Assembly: GCA_045128275.1 (NCBI GenBank)
Contig: JBGVRH010000024.1
Coordinates: forward strand, 1-9,273
Length of the DNA: 9,273 bases
Direction of reading: 5' to 3'
Source of the DNA: CAMEON01 sp045128275
GTDB lineage: Bacteria; Bacillota; Clostridia; Oscillospirales; CAG-272
The notes under the pieces are model-generated. The model made no database searches, was not told where the DNA came from, and saw only the letters and a list, made by a program, of their open reading frames with translations. The stretch's first letter is position 1. Each line of letters begins with the position of its first letter. This document shows, one piece after another, positions 1 to 5,874 of this stretch. A program made the position numbers and the translations under genes.

Positions 1-282
1 CTGATCGTAGGCGGTGATGTAGGGGGGGATCAGCTTGATACCGCCCGAGCGGCGGGCCAGATCCCAGTCCTTACCCGTACCGATGTGGTCGAGAAGGGAC
101 TGATAGTTGTGGTGGGTGATGAGGCCGATGCGGTTGATGCCGGAATTCACCATGTTGGACAGGGTGAAGTCGATGAGGCGGTAGCGGCAACCGAAGGGCA
201 CAGAGGCCATGGAGCGTACACGAGTCAGCTCGGGGATGCTCTGGTCGTGGATATTGGCGAAAATCAATCCTGCTGCGGTCAT
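1..282 (-). CDS. glgD: GlgD, ADP-glucose pyrophosphorylase regulatory-type subunit (N-terminal part, cut by window edge)
   Basis: The first 94 residues of a nucleotidyltransferase-fold protein are visible; the rest lies beyond position 1. It starts MTAAGLIFANIHD and continues ELTRVRSMASVPFGCRYRLIDF and LSNMVNSGINRIG, the usual pattern of Firmicute GlgD. Compared with GlgC next door, the glycine-rich nucleotide loop (GGQGSRL) is replaced by NIHDQSIPEL, while the YRLIDF/LSN block is kept. In this family GlgD is regarded as a poorly active or inactive partner that modulates GlgC in a heteromeric enzyme making ADP-glucose for glycogen; that role is family knowledge. The start at 282 has AAGGAGG at 291-297 with 8 nt spacing. 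This site touches the glgC stop codon 14 nt upstream, so translation of the two genes is probably coupled. Identification is secure; completeness of the gene cannot be judged. Confidence 0.93.
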   Translation of the reverse strand, partial: MTAAGLIFANIHDQSIPELTRVRSMASVPFGCRYRLIDFTLSNMVNSGINRIGLITHHNYQSLLDHIGTGKDWDLARRSGGIKLIPPYITAYDQ

Positions 283-296
283 GTGTCAGTCCTCCT

Positions 297-1481
297 TTAC
301 TCAGACAGCATAGCGCCGGGCTCAACGGTGGCGCCTGCTGCGATGGTAATGCCCTCGCCGACAACGGCGATCTCGGCACCCGTGCTTCTGGGAGCGCCCA
401 CGGCAGCGCCTTCGCCGATGGTCACGTCCGCGTCAATGATGGCGTACTGGACGGTGGCGTTTGCTTCGATGACACAGTCACCCATGAGGACGCAGTCCTC
501 CACGTGTGCGCCGGCCATGACCTTGACGCCGGGGCCGATGACGGAATTCTTCACGGTACCGTAGATCTCACAGCCCTCGGTGATGTAGCAGTTCTCGATG
601 GAGGCTCTCGCGCCCACGAACTGGGGAGCGGAGGCAGAATGACGGGCGAAGATGCGCCAGTCGTTGCCCGAGAGATCCAGCACGGGCTTGTCGCCCAACA
701 GATCCATGTTGGCCTCCCACAGAGAGGAGATGGTTCCCACGTCCTTCCAGTAGCCCTCGAAGGGGTAGGCGAACATCTTCTCGCCGGCGGCCAGCATGTT
801 GGGGATGATGTTCTTACCGAAGTCGTTGGAGGAATTGGGGTCGGCCTCGTCGGCGATGAGGTAATCGCAGAGCTTCCCCCGGTTGAAGATGTAGATACCC
901 ATGGACGCGTTGGTGCTGTCGGGGTTCTTGGGCTTCTCCGAGAACTTGTAGATGGAGCCGTCCTCGTTGGTGCTCATGATACCGAAGCGGCTTGCCTCCT
1001 CGATCGGCACGTCAATGACGGCGATGGTGCAGTCCGCGCCCTTGGCCTTATGGAAGTCCAGCATCTTGGCGTAGTCCATCTTGTAGATGTGGTCGCCCGA
1101 GAGGATGAGGACGTACTCGGCGTCGTAGCGGTTGATGAAGGCCAGGTTCTGGTAGATGGCGTTGGCGGTACCCTTGTACCAGTCCGCGCTCTTCTGACCC
1201 TGGTAGGGGGGCAGGATCTTGACACCGCCGAAGGAGCGGTCCAGATCCCAAGGCAGGCCGTTACCGATGTACTCGTTGAGCACCAGGGGCTGGTACTGGG
1301 TCAGCACGCCCACGGTGTCGATGCCCGAGTTCACGCAGTTGGACAGCGGGAAGTCGATGATGCGGTACTTGCCGCCAAACCGCACAGCGGGCTTGGCAAC
1401 TTTCTTGGTGAGCGCGTAGAGACGGGAGCCCTGACCACCGGCCAGAAGCATCGCCACGCACTCTTTCTTTCTGAAGATCAT
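297..1481 (-). CDS. glgC: GlgC, glucose-1-phosphate adenylyltransferase catalytic subunit
   Basis: A 394-residue cytoplasmic enzyme that makes ADP-glucose and pyrophosphate from ATP and glucose-1-phosphate, the committed step of bacterial glycogen synthesis. Visible motifs are the nucleotide-binding loop LAGGQGSRL at residues 13-21, YRIIDFPLSN at 39-48, LSGDHIYKMDY at 128-138 with the metal/catalytic Asp130, and SEKP at 181-184 with the sugar-phosphate-binding Lys183. The C-terminal third (about 290-390) is a series of hexapeptide-like repeats rich in I/V and G/A, the left-handed beta-helix used for allosteric control and oligomerisation. Length is normal for the family. The open frame extends 16 codons further upstream, but the ATG at 1481 has an excellent AAAAGGAGG site (1489-1497) with 7 nt spacing, and MIFRKKECVAMLLAGG is the expected N-terminus. 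It forms a unit with glgD downstream. No confident promoter was seen in the 242-nt gap to glgB. Confidence 0.97.
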   Translation of the reverse strand: MIFRKKECVAMLLAGGQGSRLYALTKKVAKPAVRFGGKYRIIDFPLSNCVNSGIDTVGVLTQYQPLVLNEYIGNGLPWDLDRSFGGVKILPPYQGQKSADWYKGTANAIYQNLAFINRYDAEYVLILSGDHIYKMDYAKMLDFHKAKGADCTIAVIDVPIEEASRFGIMSTNEDGSIYKFSEKPKNPDSTNASMGIYIFNRGKLCDYLIADEADPNSSNDFGKNIIPNMLAAGEKMFAYPFEGYWKDVGTISSLWEANMDLLGDKPVLDLSGNDWRIFARHSASAPQFVGARASIENCYITEGCEIYGTVKNSVIGPGVKVMAGAHVEDCVLMGDCVIEANATVQYAIIDADVTIGEGAAVGAPRSTGAEIAVVGEGITIAAGATVEPGAMLSE

Positions 1482-1563
1482 GTTGGTGCCTCCTTTTATG
1501 ATCGCGGTAAAACCGCATAAATTTAACAAGATTAGGGGACAGGGGAGCGATCGGGGGACTTCT

Positions 1564-1603
1564 TGAAAGCATCCTCACTCCGCTCGGGGCGAGCTTGCTT
1601 TCA
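1564..1603 (-). other. Imperfect hairpin in the glgB-glgC gap
   Basis: Outer arms TGAAAGCA (1564-1571) and TGCTTTCA (1596-1603) are perfect complements, and an inner stem GCTCG-GGG-CGAGC (1582-1594) closes the loop, leaving a one-sided bulge of about 10 nt. It would lie in the RNA about 80-120 nt upstream of glgC. A second, shorter hairpin (GCGGT-AAA-ACCGC, 1504-1516) lies just before the glgC ribosome binding site. Neither is followed by a T-run. They could be leader structure, processing sites or remnants of an intergenic repeat; I do not recognise a riboswitch class. Confidence 0.35.
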
Positions 1604-1664
1604 GCAAACGTTGCGAAGTATCCCCATACCCCTGCAAGAACTTCTATAATCGTTAGAGGTAGAT

Positions 1665-1743
1665 CTTTTTTGAAGGTTTTGGGAGATCCAAGAACCTTTT
1701 TTCAAAAAGGTTCTTGGCGGGGGTCAGGGGCAGAGCCCCTCGT
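1665..1743. repeat. Bipartite hairpin repeat, copy 1, overlapping the 3' end of glgB
   Basis: A 79-nt element that aligns without gaps to 9195-9273. It has three parts on the plus strand: a leader block TTTTTTGAAGGTTTTGGGAG (1666-1685), a perfect 14-bp palindrome with a 2-nt TC centre (arms 1688-1701 and 1704-1717), and a GC-rich block ending in a second hairpin AGGGGC-AGA-GCCCCT (1726-1740) followed by CGT. The large stem has no T-run immediately after it on either strand, so it is not a textbook intrinsic terminator. The right 20 nt lie inside glgB and encode its last residues and stop. Likely a dispersed chromosomal repeat acting as an mRNA 3'-end structure or a small non-autonomous element; the class is inferred. 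Confidence 0.85.
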
Positions 1744-3748
1744 TCTCTTTGTCGATTCTTTCCAGCACCGTCACACCCATGGGCGGGACGTTGATCCGCA
1801 CACGGTGGAGGAGGTTGCCCTCCACGGGGAAGGCCTCCATGATGCCGGTGTTGAGGATGCCGCTGCCGCCGTATTTCGGATCGTCGGAGTTGAAGATCTC
1901 GCGGTACTTGCCCGGCAGGGGGACGTTGATGTTGTGGTCCACGTGGGCCACGGGAGTGAAGTTGAGGATCACCGTCACGTCCTTGCCCTCGCGGGAGATG
2001 CGGCGGAAGGCGATGATGCTCTGCTCGGCGTTGTAGGCCTCCAGCCACTCGAAGGATTTTTCGGGCACGTCGGTGTACTCGTCCCAGAGGGCGGGGGTGG
2101 TGAGGTAGAGGTTATTCAGGGCGGCGAAGTAATGCTGGAGCTTCCAATGGAACTCGTAGTCCAGCAGGTACCAGTCCAGCTGCCTCTCCTCGCTCCACTC
2201 GGCGAACTGGCCGATCTCACACCCCATGAACCAGAGCTTGGCCCCGGGGAGGGTCATCATCCAGGCGGCGAAGACGCGGGCTCCCGCAAACTTCTGCCAG
2301 TAGTCCCCGGGCATCTTGTCCAGGAAGGATTTTTTGAGATGCACCACCTCGTCGTGGGAGATGGGGAGGACGTAATTTTCAAGGAAGGCGTAGGAGGGGA
2401 TGTGGGTGACAGTACCGTGGTGATGGCAGCGGAAGATGGGATCCTCCTTGACGTAGCGCAGGGTATCGTTCATCCAGCCCATGTTCCACTTGTAGGTGAA
2501 GCCCAGACCGTTCTCGGTGAAGTCGGTGATGTGAGGCCACATGGTGGACTCCTCGGCGATGGTCATGACGTCGGGGTGATCCTCGCGCAGCCCCTTGTTG
2601 AGCAGGCGGAAGAAGGCCACGGCCTCCAGATTCTCGTAGCCGCCGTTCTTGTTGGGATGCCACTCCCCGGGCTGGCGGTCATAGTTGAGGTAGAGCATGG
2701 AGGCCACGGCATCCACGCGGAGTCCGTCGGCGTGGAACTCCTCCACCCAGTAGTAGGCGTTGGACAGGAGGAAGGAAATGACCTCCTTTTTGCCCACGTC
2801 GAAGCAGCAGGTGCCCCAGCCGCGGTTCTCCTGCCTTGTGGGATCCTCGTATTCGTAGAGGGGCTGACCGTCAAAGCGGTACAGGCCATGGGCATCCTTG
2901 GGGAAGTGGGCGGGCACCCAGTCCAGAATCACGCCGATCCCCGCGTTGTGCATGATGTCCACGAAGGCGCGGAAATCGTCGGGGTCGCCGTAGCGGGCGG
3001 TGGGGGCGTAGTAGCCGCAGACCTGGTAGCCCCAGGAGCCTCCGAAGGGATGCTCCATAACGGGGAGCAGCTCCACGTGGGTAAAGCCCATCTGCTTGAT
3101 ATAGGGAGCCAGCTCGTCCGCCAGCGCGCGGTAGGAAAGAGGCTTTCCGTCAGCCCCGTACTTCCAGGAGCCTGCGTGAACCTCGTAGATGTTCATGGGG
3201 TACTTGCGTCCGTCCTTCTTCCGCTTGGCTCTTTGACGGAGCCAGCCGCGGTCGTGCCACTTGAAGGGCTTCTCCCGGAAAAAGCGGGTAGCGGTCTCGG
3301 GGGGGCACTCCATGGCGCGGCCGTAGGGGTCGGCGTGGAGCAGTACCCGCCCGTCGGCGGCGGTGACGCGGTATTTGTAGACCGATCCGTCGGGAACCTT
3401 GTCCCCGGGAAGGGTCAGCATGAAGATGCCGTTTTTGGTGGCGCGGGTCATGGGAATGCCCTGCTTCCAGTCGGTAAAGGAACCGACCACCGACACGGCC
3501 TTCGCATGGGGGGCCCAAACGCGGAAGACCACCTGCTCGCCGCCTGCTTCGTCGGTCTCGGCATGGGCGCCGAGGTAGGTGTAGGCGTGGCGGGCGGTAC
3601 CCTCGTGGAAGAGAAACTCGTCCAGCTCACGGCGGAAGGGCACCAAGGCCTCCTCTTCGGGGGAGAGGGGAGCGGCGGAGGCCACTCTCGGCTCCTCCTC
3701 GCGGATGGAGGTGGAGATTTCGGTGATTTTAACCGATTTTGTTGGCAT
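1724..3748 (-). CDS. glgB: GlgB, 1,4-alpha-glucan branching enzyme (GH13)
   Basis: A 674-residue cytoplasmic enzyme that cuts alpha-1,4 glucan chains and reattaches them by alpha-1,6 links, branching glycogen. Residues of about 60-150 form the CBM48-like domain (VVFRVWAPHAKAVSVVGSF). The catalytic barrel follows: EVHAGSWK near 189, DWVPAHFP near 276, GLRVDAVASM with nucleophile Asp346, TIAEEST with acid Glu399, and LPISHDEVVH with His465/Asp466. The C-terminal beta domain ends about residue 660. The frame is open 23 codons further upstream, but the promoter at 3789-3817 would start transcription near 3782, excluding the ATG at 3784 as a normal start. The ATG at 3748 has AAAGGA at 3759-3764, spacing 10 nt, slightly long. 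The last residues (EGLCP) and the TGA lie within the hairpin repeat, so the native C-terminus has probably been replaced or slightly extended. All catalytic residues are present. Confidence 0.97.
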   Translation of the reverse strand: MPTKSVKITEISTSIREEEPRVASAAPLSPEEEALVPFRRELDEFLFHEGTARHAYTYLGAHAETDEAGGEQVVFRVWAPHAKAVSVVGSFTDWKQGIPMTRATKNGIFMLTLPGDKVPDGSVYKYRVTAADGRVLLHADPYGRAMECPPETATRFFREKPFKWHDRGWLRQRAKRKKDGRKYPMNIYEVHAGSWKYGADGKPLSYRALADELAPYIKQMGFTHVELLPVMEHPFGGSWGYQVCGYYAPTARYGDPDDFRAFVDIMHNAGIGVILDWVPAHFPKDAHGLYRFDGQPLYEYEDPTRQENRGWGTCCFDVGKKEVISFLLSNAYYWVEEFHADGLRVDAVASMLYLNYDRQPGEWHPNKNGGYENLEAVAFFRLLNKGLREDHPDVMTIAEESTMWPHITDFTENGLGFTYKWNMGWMNDTLRYVKEDPIFRCHHHGTVTHIPSYAFLENYVLPISHDEVVHLKKSFLDKMPGDYWQKFAGARVFAAWMMTLPGAKLWFMGCEIGQFAEWSEERQLDWYLLDYEFHWKLQHYFAALNNLYLTTPALWDEYTDVPEKSFEWLEAYNAEQSIIAFRRISREGKDVTVILNFTPVAHVDHNINVPLPGKYREIFNSDDPKYGGSGILNTGIMEAFPVEGNLLHRVRINVPPMGVTVLERIDKENEGLCP

Positions 3749-3783
3749 TTGTCCCGAATCCTTTCGGTAGATATAACTGTTCA

Positions 3784-3800
3784 TTGTGATTATATCACAA
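3784..3800. promoter_or_regulatory. 17-bp palindrome over the glgB -10 box (candidate operator)
   Basis: TTGTGAT-TAT-ATCACAA is a perfect inverted repeat with 7-bp arms and a 3-nt centre. It covers the whole -10 hexamer (3789-3794) and reaches almost to the predicted start of transcription. A protein bound here would block RNA polymerase, so a repressor site is the simplest reading. It resembles the TGTGA/TCACA half-sites of CRP/FNR-type regulators, but the half-sites are 5 nt apart rather than 6. It also differs from the clostridial Rex consensus. The regulator is unknown. Confidence 0.55.
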
Positions 3801-3817
3801 ATCGGCGGTTTTGTCAA
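3789..3817 (-). promoter_or_regulatory. Sigma-A promoter of glgB
   Basis: Read on the minus strand, TTGACA (3812-3817) and TATAAT (3789-3794) are separated by exactly 17 bp: both hexamers and the spacer match the consensus for the housekeeping sigma factor. Transcription should begin near 3781-3783, giving a leader of about 33 nt that contains the glgB ribosome binding site. Such a strong core promoter would usually need a repressor or other downstream control, which fits the palindrome over the -10 box. Confidence 0.88.
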
Positions 3818-3839
3818 TGCGTGAACAAAGATTTAACCG

Positions 3840-3898
3840 AAGTTTACAAAAAAACGGTGGGGTTGTGGGGCTTCCAAACGGTCATAGCCTGTAAACTT
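3840..3898. repeat. Inverted repeat between the divergent promoters
   Basis: AAGTTTACA (3840-3848) and TGTAAACTT (3890-3898) are perfect 9-bp inverted copies 41 nt apart. They lie upstream of both -35 boxes (3812-3817 leftward, 3932-3937 rightward), so they could be paired half-operators or activator sites shared by the two units, or a weak stem. Nothing else in this gap is recognisable; a chance repeat cannot be excluded. Confidence 0.4.
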
Positions 3899-3931
3899 TT
3901 TTCGCAGAGCGCCGAAAAGACGATCATCCCC

Positions 3932-3960
3932 TTGACACCCATACCGTTCTGTTATATAAT
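3932..3960 (+). promoter_or_regulatory. Sigma-A promoter of the ABC-transporter operon
   Basis: TTGACA (3932-3937), a 17-bp spacer and TATAAT (3955-3960) give a second full-consensus promoter, pointing right. Transcription should start near 3967, leaving a leader of about 58 nt before the TTG start at 4025. No further promoter was seen in the following five genes, so this probably drives all of them. Confidence 0.88.
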
Positions 3961-3970
3961 ATAAGTAACT

Positions 3971-3984
3971 ATAGCCACCGCTAT
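3971..3984 (+). other. Small 5'-end hairpin in the ABC operon leader
   Basis: ATAGC (3971-3975) and GCTAT (3980-3984) form a perfect 5-bp stem around a CACC loop, only a few nucleotides after the predicted transcription start. It buries the in-frame ATG at 3983, which has no ribosome binding site anyway, and may protect the 5' end of the mRNA. Confidence 0.35.
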
Positions 3985-4011
3985 GCGCGGAGGCTCAAAA
4001 TCCATCCGAAT

Positions 4012-4016
4012 GGAGG
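4012..4016 (+). promoter_or_regulatory. Ribosome binding site that selects a TTG start
   Basis: GGAGG at 4012-4016 is 8 nt before the TTG at 4025, an ideal distance. The two upstream in-frame ATGs fit badly: 3983 has no such site before it, and 4010 has its nearest GGAGG (3989-3993) 16 nt away and itself overlaps this site. Confidence 0.7.
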
Positions 4017-4024
4017 ACAAGCAC

Positions 4025-4987
4025 TTGATCGAAGTACAAAATCTGACCAAGGTCTACGGCTCCAAGACCGCCGTGGAGAACGTCAGCTTCAAGATCCGCA
4101 ACGGCCGTATCTACGGGCTTTTAGGCCCCAACGGCGCGGGTAAATCCACCACCATGAACATCATGACGGGATGCCTCTCCCCCACCGAGGGCACCGTCCT
4201 CATCAACGGCTACGATATCTGCGACCAGCCCATCGAGGCCAAGCGGCAGATCGGCTATCTCCCCGAGCAGCCTCCCCTGTTCGGTGACATGACCCCCGCC
4301 GAGTACCTCTCCTTCGTGGCCGAGGCCAAGGGAGTATCCGACGATCTCATCGACCGCCAGGTCAAGGAGGCCATGCAGGTCACGGATATCCTGTCGGTGA
4401 AGGATCGCCTCATCCGCAACCTGTCCAAGGGCTACCGCCAGCGCGTGGGCATCGCCCAGGCCATCCTGGGGTCTCCCGATATCATCATTCTGGACGAGCC
4501 TACGGTGGGTCTTGACCCCCAGCAGCTCACCGAGATCCGCGCCCTGGTTCGCAAGCTGGGGGAGAAGCTCACCGTCATCATCTCCAGCCATATCCTCTCC
4601 GAGATCGCCGAGCTCTGCGACCACGTCATCATCCTCTCCGAGGGTCACGTGGTGGCCGACGACGACATGACCGAGCTGGAGGCTCGCATGAACCCCGAGA
4701 CCACCCTCCGCATGACGGTCAAGGCCGACGAGGCGGGTGCCAGAGCGGTGCTGAAGTCCATCGAGGGCGTCAATACCGTGACCAAGCTCTCGGAAAACGA
4801 GACCGAGGGCACCGTTACCCTGCGGGTCACCACCACTACCGAGGCGGATCTGCGTGACGAGATCTTCTTCGCCATGGCCGAGCGCCGCTACGCCGTCCTC
4901 TCCACCGAGACCGTGGAGCAATCCCTGGAGGAGATCTTCCTCTCCCTGACCGCCAAGAAATCCAAGAGCAAGGAGGTAGATGACTGA
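4025..4987 (+). CDS. ABC transporter ATP-binding protein (GldA-like, ABC-2 exporter class)
   Basis: A 320-residue ATPase predicted to sit on the cytoplasmic face of the membrane and power the permease encoded next. Counting from the TTG start: Walker A GPNGAGKST 34-42, Q-loop region GYLPEQPP 77-84, signature LSKGY 133-137, Walker B IIILDEP 153-159 with catalytic Glu158, D-loop Asp164 and H-loop His189. All residues needed for ATP hydrolysis are present. After about 215 comes a C-terminal extension of roughly 100 residues with alternating beta/alpha character, common in this exporter class. The TTG start gives MIEVQNLTKVYG, the usual N-terminus of the family; starting at ATG 3983 or 4010 would add 14 or 5 atypical residues. 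The TGA stop shares one base with the permease ATG (TGATG), indicating translational coupling. Substrate unknown; the best relatives by layout are GldA of Gld-type ABC systems and similar exporters in non-gliding Clostridia. Confidence 0.93.
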   Translation: MIEVQNLTKVYGSKTAVENVSFKIRNGRIYGLLGPNGAGKSTTMNIMTGCLSPTEGTVLINGYDICDQPIEAKRQIGYLPEQPPLFGDMTPAEYLSFVAEAKGVSDDLIDRQVKEAMQVTDILSVKDRLIRNLSKGYRQRVGIAQAILGSPDIIILDEPTVGLDPQQLTEIRALVRKLGEKLTVIISSHILSEIAELCDHVIILSEGHVVADDDMTELEARMNPETTLRMTVKADEAGARAVLKSIEGVNTVTKLSENETEGTVTLRVTTTTEADLRDEIFFAMAERRYAVLSTETVEQSLEEIFLSLTAKKSKSKEVDD

Positions 4988-5853
4988 TGCTTGCCGTCTA
5001 CAAGCGCGAGCTGCGCGCCTACATGAATAACGTCTACGGCTGGCTGTTCATGGCCATCTTCCTGCTCTTCACGGGCTACATGATGTTCCAGAACAACCTG
5101 TACGACGGGGCCCCCGAGTTTGAGCTGACCCTGTCGGCCAGCCAGTACGCCCTCCTGCTCCTGATCCCCATCCTGTGCATGCGCTCCATGGCCGAGGACA
5201 GACACAACAAGACCGATATGTTCTACCTCTCCCTCCCCATGAAGACCTCTTCGGTGGTGCTGGGGAAGTATTTCGCCATGCTGACGGTCTACGCCATTCC
5301 CTGCGTGATCCTCTGCGTGTATCCCCTGGTGCTGGGCGCTTTCGGCCCTCTCAACTACCTGGTGGCCTATTTGTCCATCCTCCTCTACCTGATCCTGGGC
5401 GCGGCTCTGATCGCCGTCTGCCAGTTCCTGTCTTCTCTGACCGATAACCTGGTGATCGCCGCTGTGCTGGGTGTCCTGGCCGTGGCCGTCCTGCTCTTCG
5501 CCCCCTTCCTGTCCTACGTCATCCCCCTGACCGCCATCGCCTCCTTCATCGGCTTCGTGGTGCTGGCACTCCTGCTGGCGGGTGTCGCCTTCCTGGCTAC
5601 CCATAACCTCAACGTCACCGCCATCACCGGTGCCGTGGCCGTGGTGCCTCTGTCGGTGGTCTACATCCTGTCCCGAAGCAGCTTCGAGGGCCTGTTTCCC
5701 TCCCTGCTCCGGTTCATCTCCCCCTTCGCCCACTTCGCCACCTTCTGCCAGTTCGGCACCTTCTCTGTCCAGTCCCTCATCCTGCTCCTTTCCTACCCCG
5801 TGCTCTTTGTCTTCCTGACGGTTCAGTCGGCGGACAAGAAGCGCTGGGACTAA
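4987..5853 (+). CDS. ABC-2 type membrane permease (GldF-like)
   Basis: A 288-residue integral membrane protein, the transmembrane partner of the ATPase. Hydrophobic segments lie at about residues 18-35, 53-68, 95-118, 123-148, 155-176, 184-205, 210-228 and 260-282. The N-terminal MLAVYKRELRAYMNN resembles the cytoplasmic coupling helix of ABC-2 permeases, and LLIPILCMRSMAEDR followed by LPM (residues 58-85) matches the conserved block after the second membrane segment in GldF-type proteins, where an acidic/arginine cluster precedes an LPxxP-like turn. The ribosome binding site AAGGAGGT (4970-4977) is 9 nt before the ATG and lies inside the upstream gene. The stop and start codons overlap by one base. 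The protein may act as a homodimer since only one permease is encoded. Transported substrate is unknown. Confidence 0.9.
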   Translation: MLAVYKRELRAYMNNVYGWLFMAIFLLFTGYMMFQNNLYDGAPEFELTLSASQYALLLLIPILCMRSMAEDRHNKTDMFYLSLPMKTSSVVLGKYFAMLTVYAIPCVILCVYPLVLGAFGPLNYLVAYLSILLYLILGAALIAVCQFLSSLTDNLVIAAVLGVLAVAVLLFAPFLSYVIPLTAIASFIGFVVLALLLAGVAFLATHNLNVTAITGAVAVVPLSVVYILSRSSFEGLFPSLLRFISPFAHFATFCQFGTFSVQSLILLLSYPVLFVFLTVQSADKKRWD

Positions 5854-5874
5854 TCCATGCGGAGGTACAAAACT

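Noticed and set aside
1645..1650. TATAAT on the plus strand in the glgB-glgC gap
   Set aside because: No -35 at 16-18 bp upstream and no plus-strand gene follows; transcription would run straight into glgB antisense.
1688..1717. Calling the large stem of repeat copy 1 an intrinsic terminator of glgB
   Set aside because: The stem is perfect but no T-run follows it on the minus strand (ATCTCCCAAAACC follows), nor on the plus strand (CGGGGG follows). A processing or stabilising role is as likely.
3784..3800. Naming the glgB palindrome a CRP or Rex site
   Set aside because: TGTGA and TCACA are 5 nt apart instead of 6, and the sequence lacks the TTAA cores of the clostridial Rex motif. Kept only as an unassigned operator.
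3748..3817. Longer GlgB start at 3817 or 3784
   Set aside because: 3817 lies in the -35 box and 3784 at or before the predicted transcription start, so neither would have a leader with a ribosome binding site.
1595..3964. A 789-codon open frame on the plus strand across glgB
   Set aside because: It is antisense to a gene with all GH13 catalytic motifs. Its protein is rich in G, V, H and E with no recognisable domain and no ribosome binding site, as expected from a GC-rich opposite strand.
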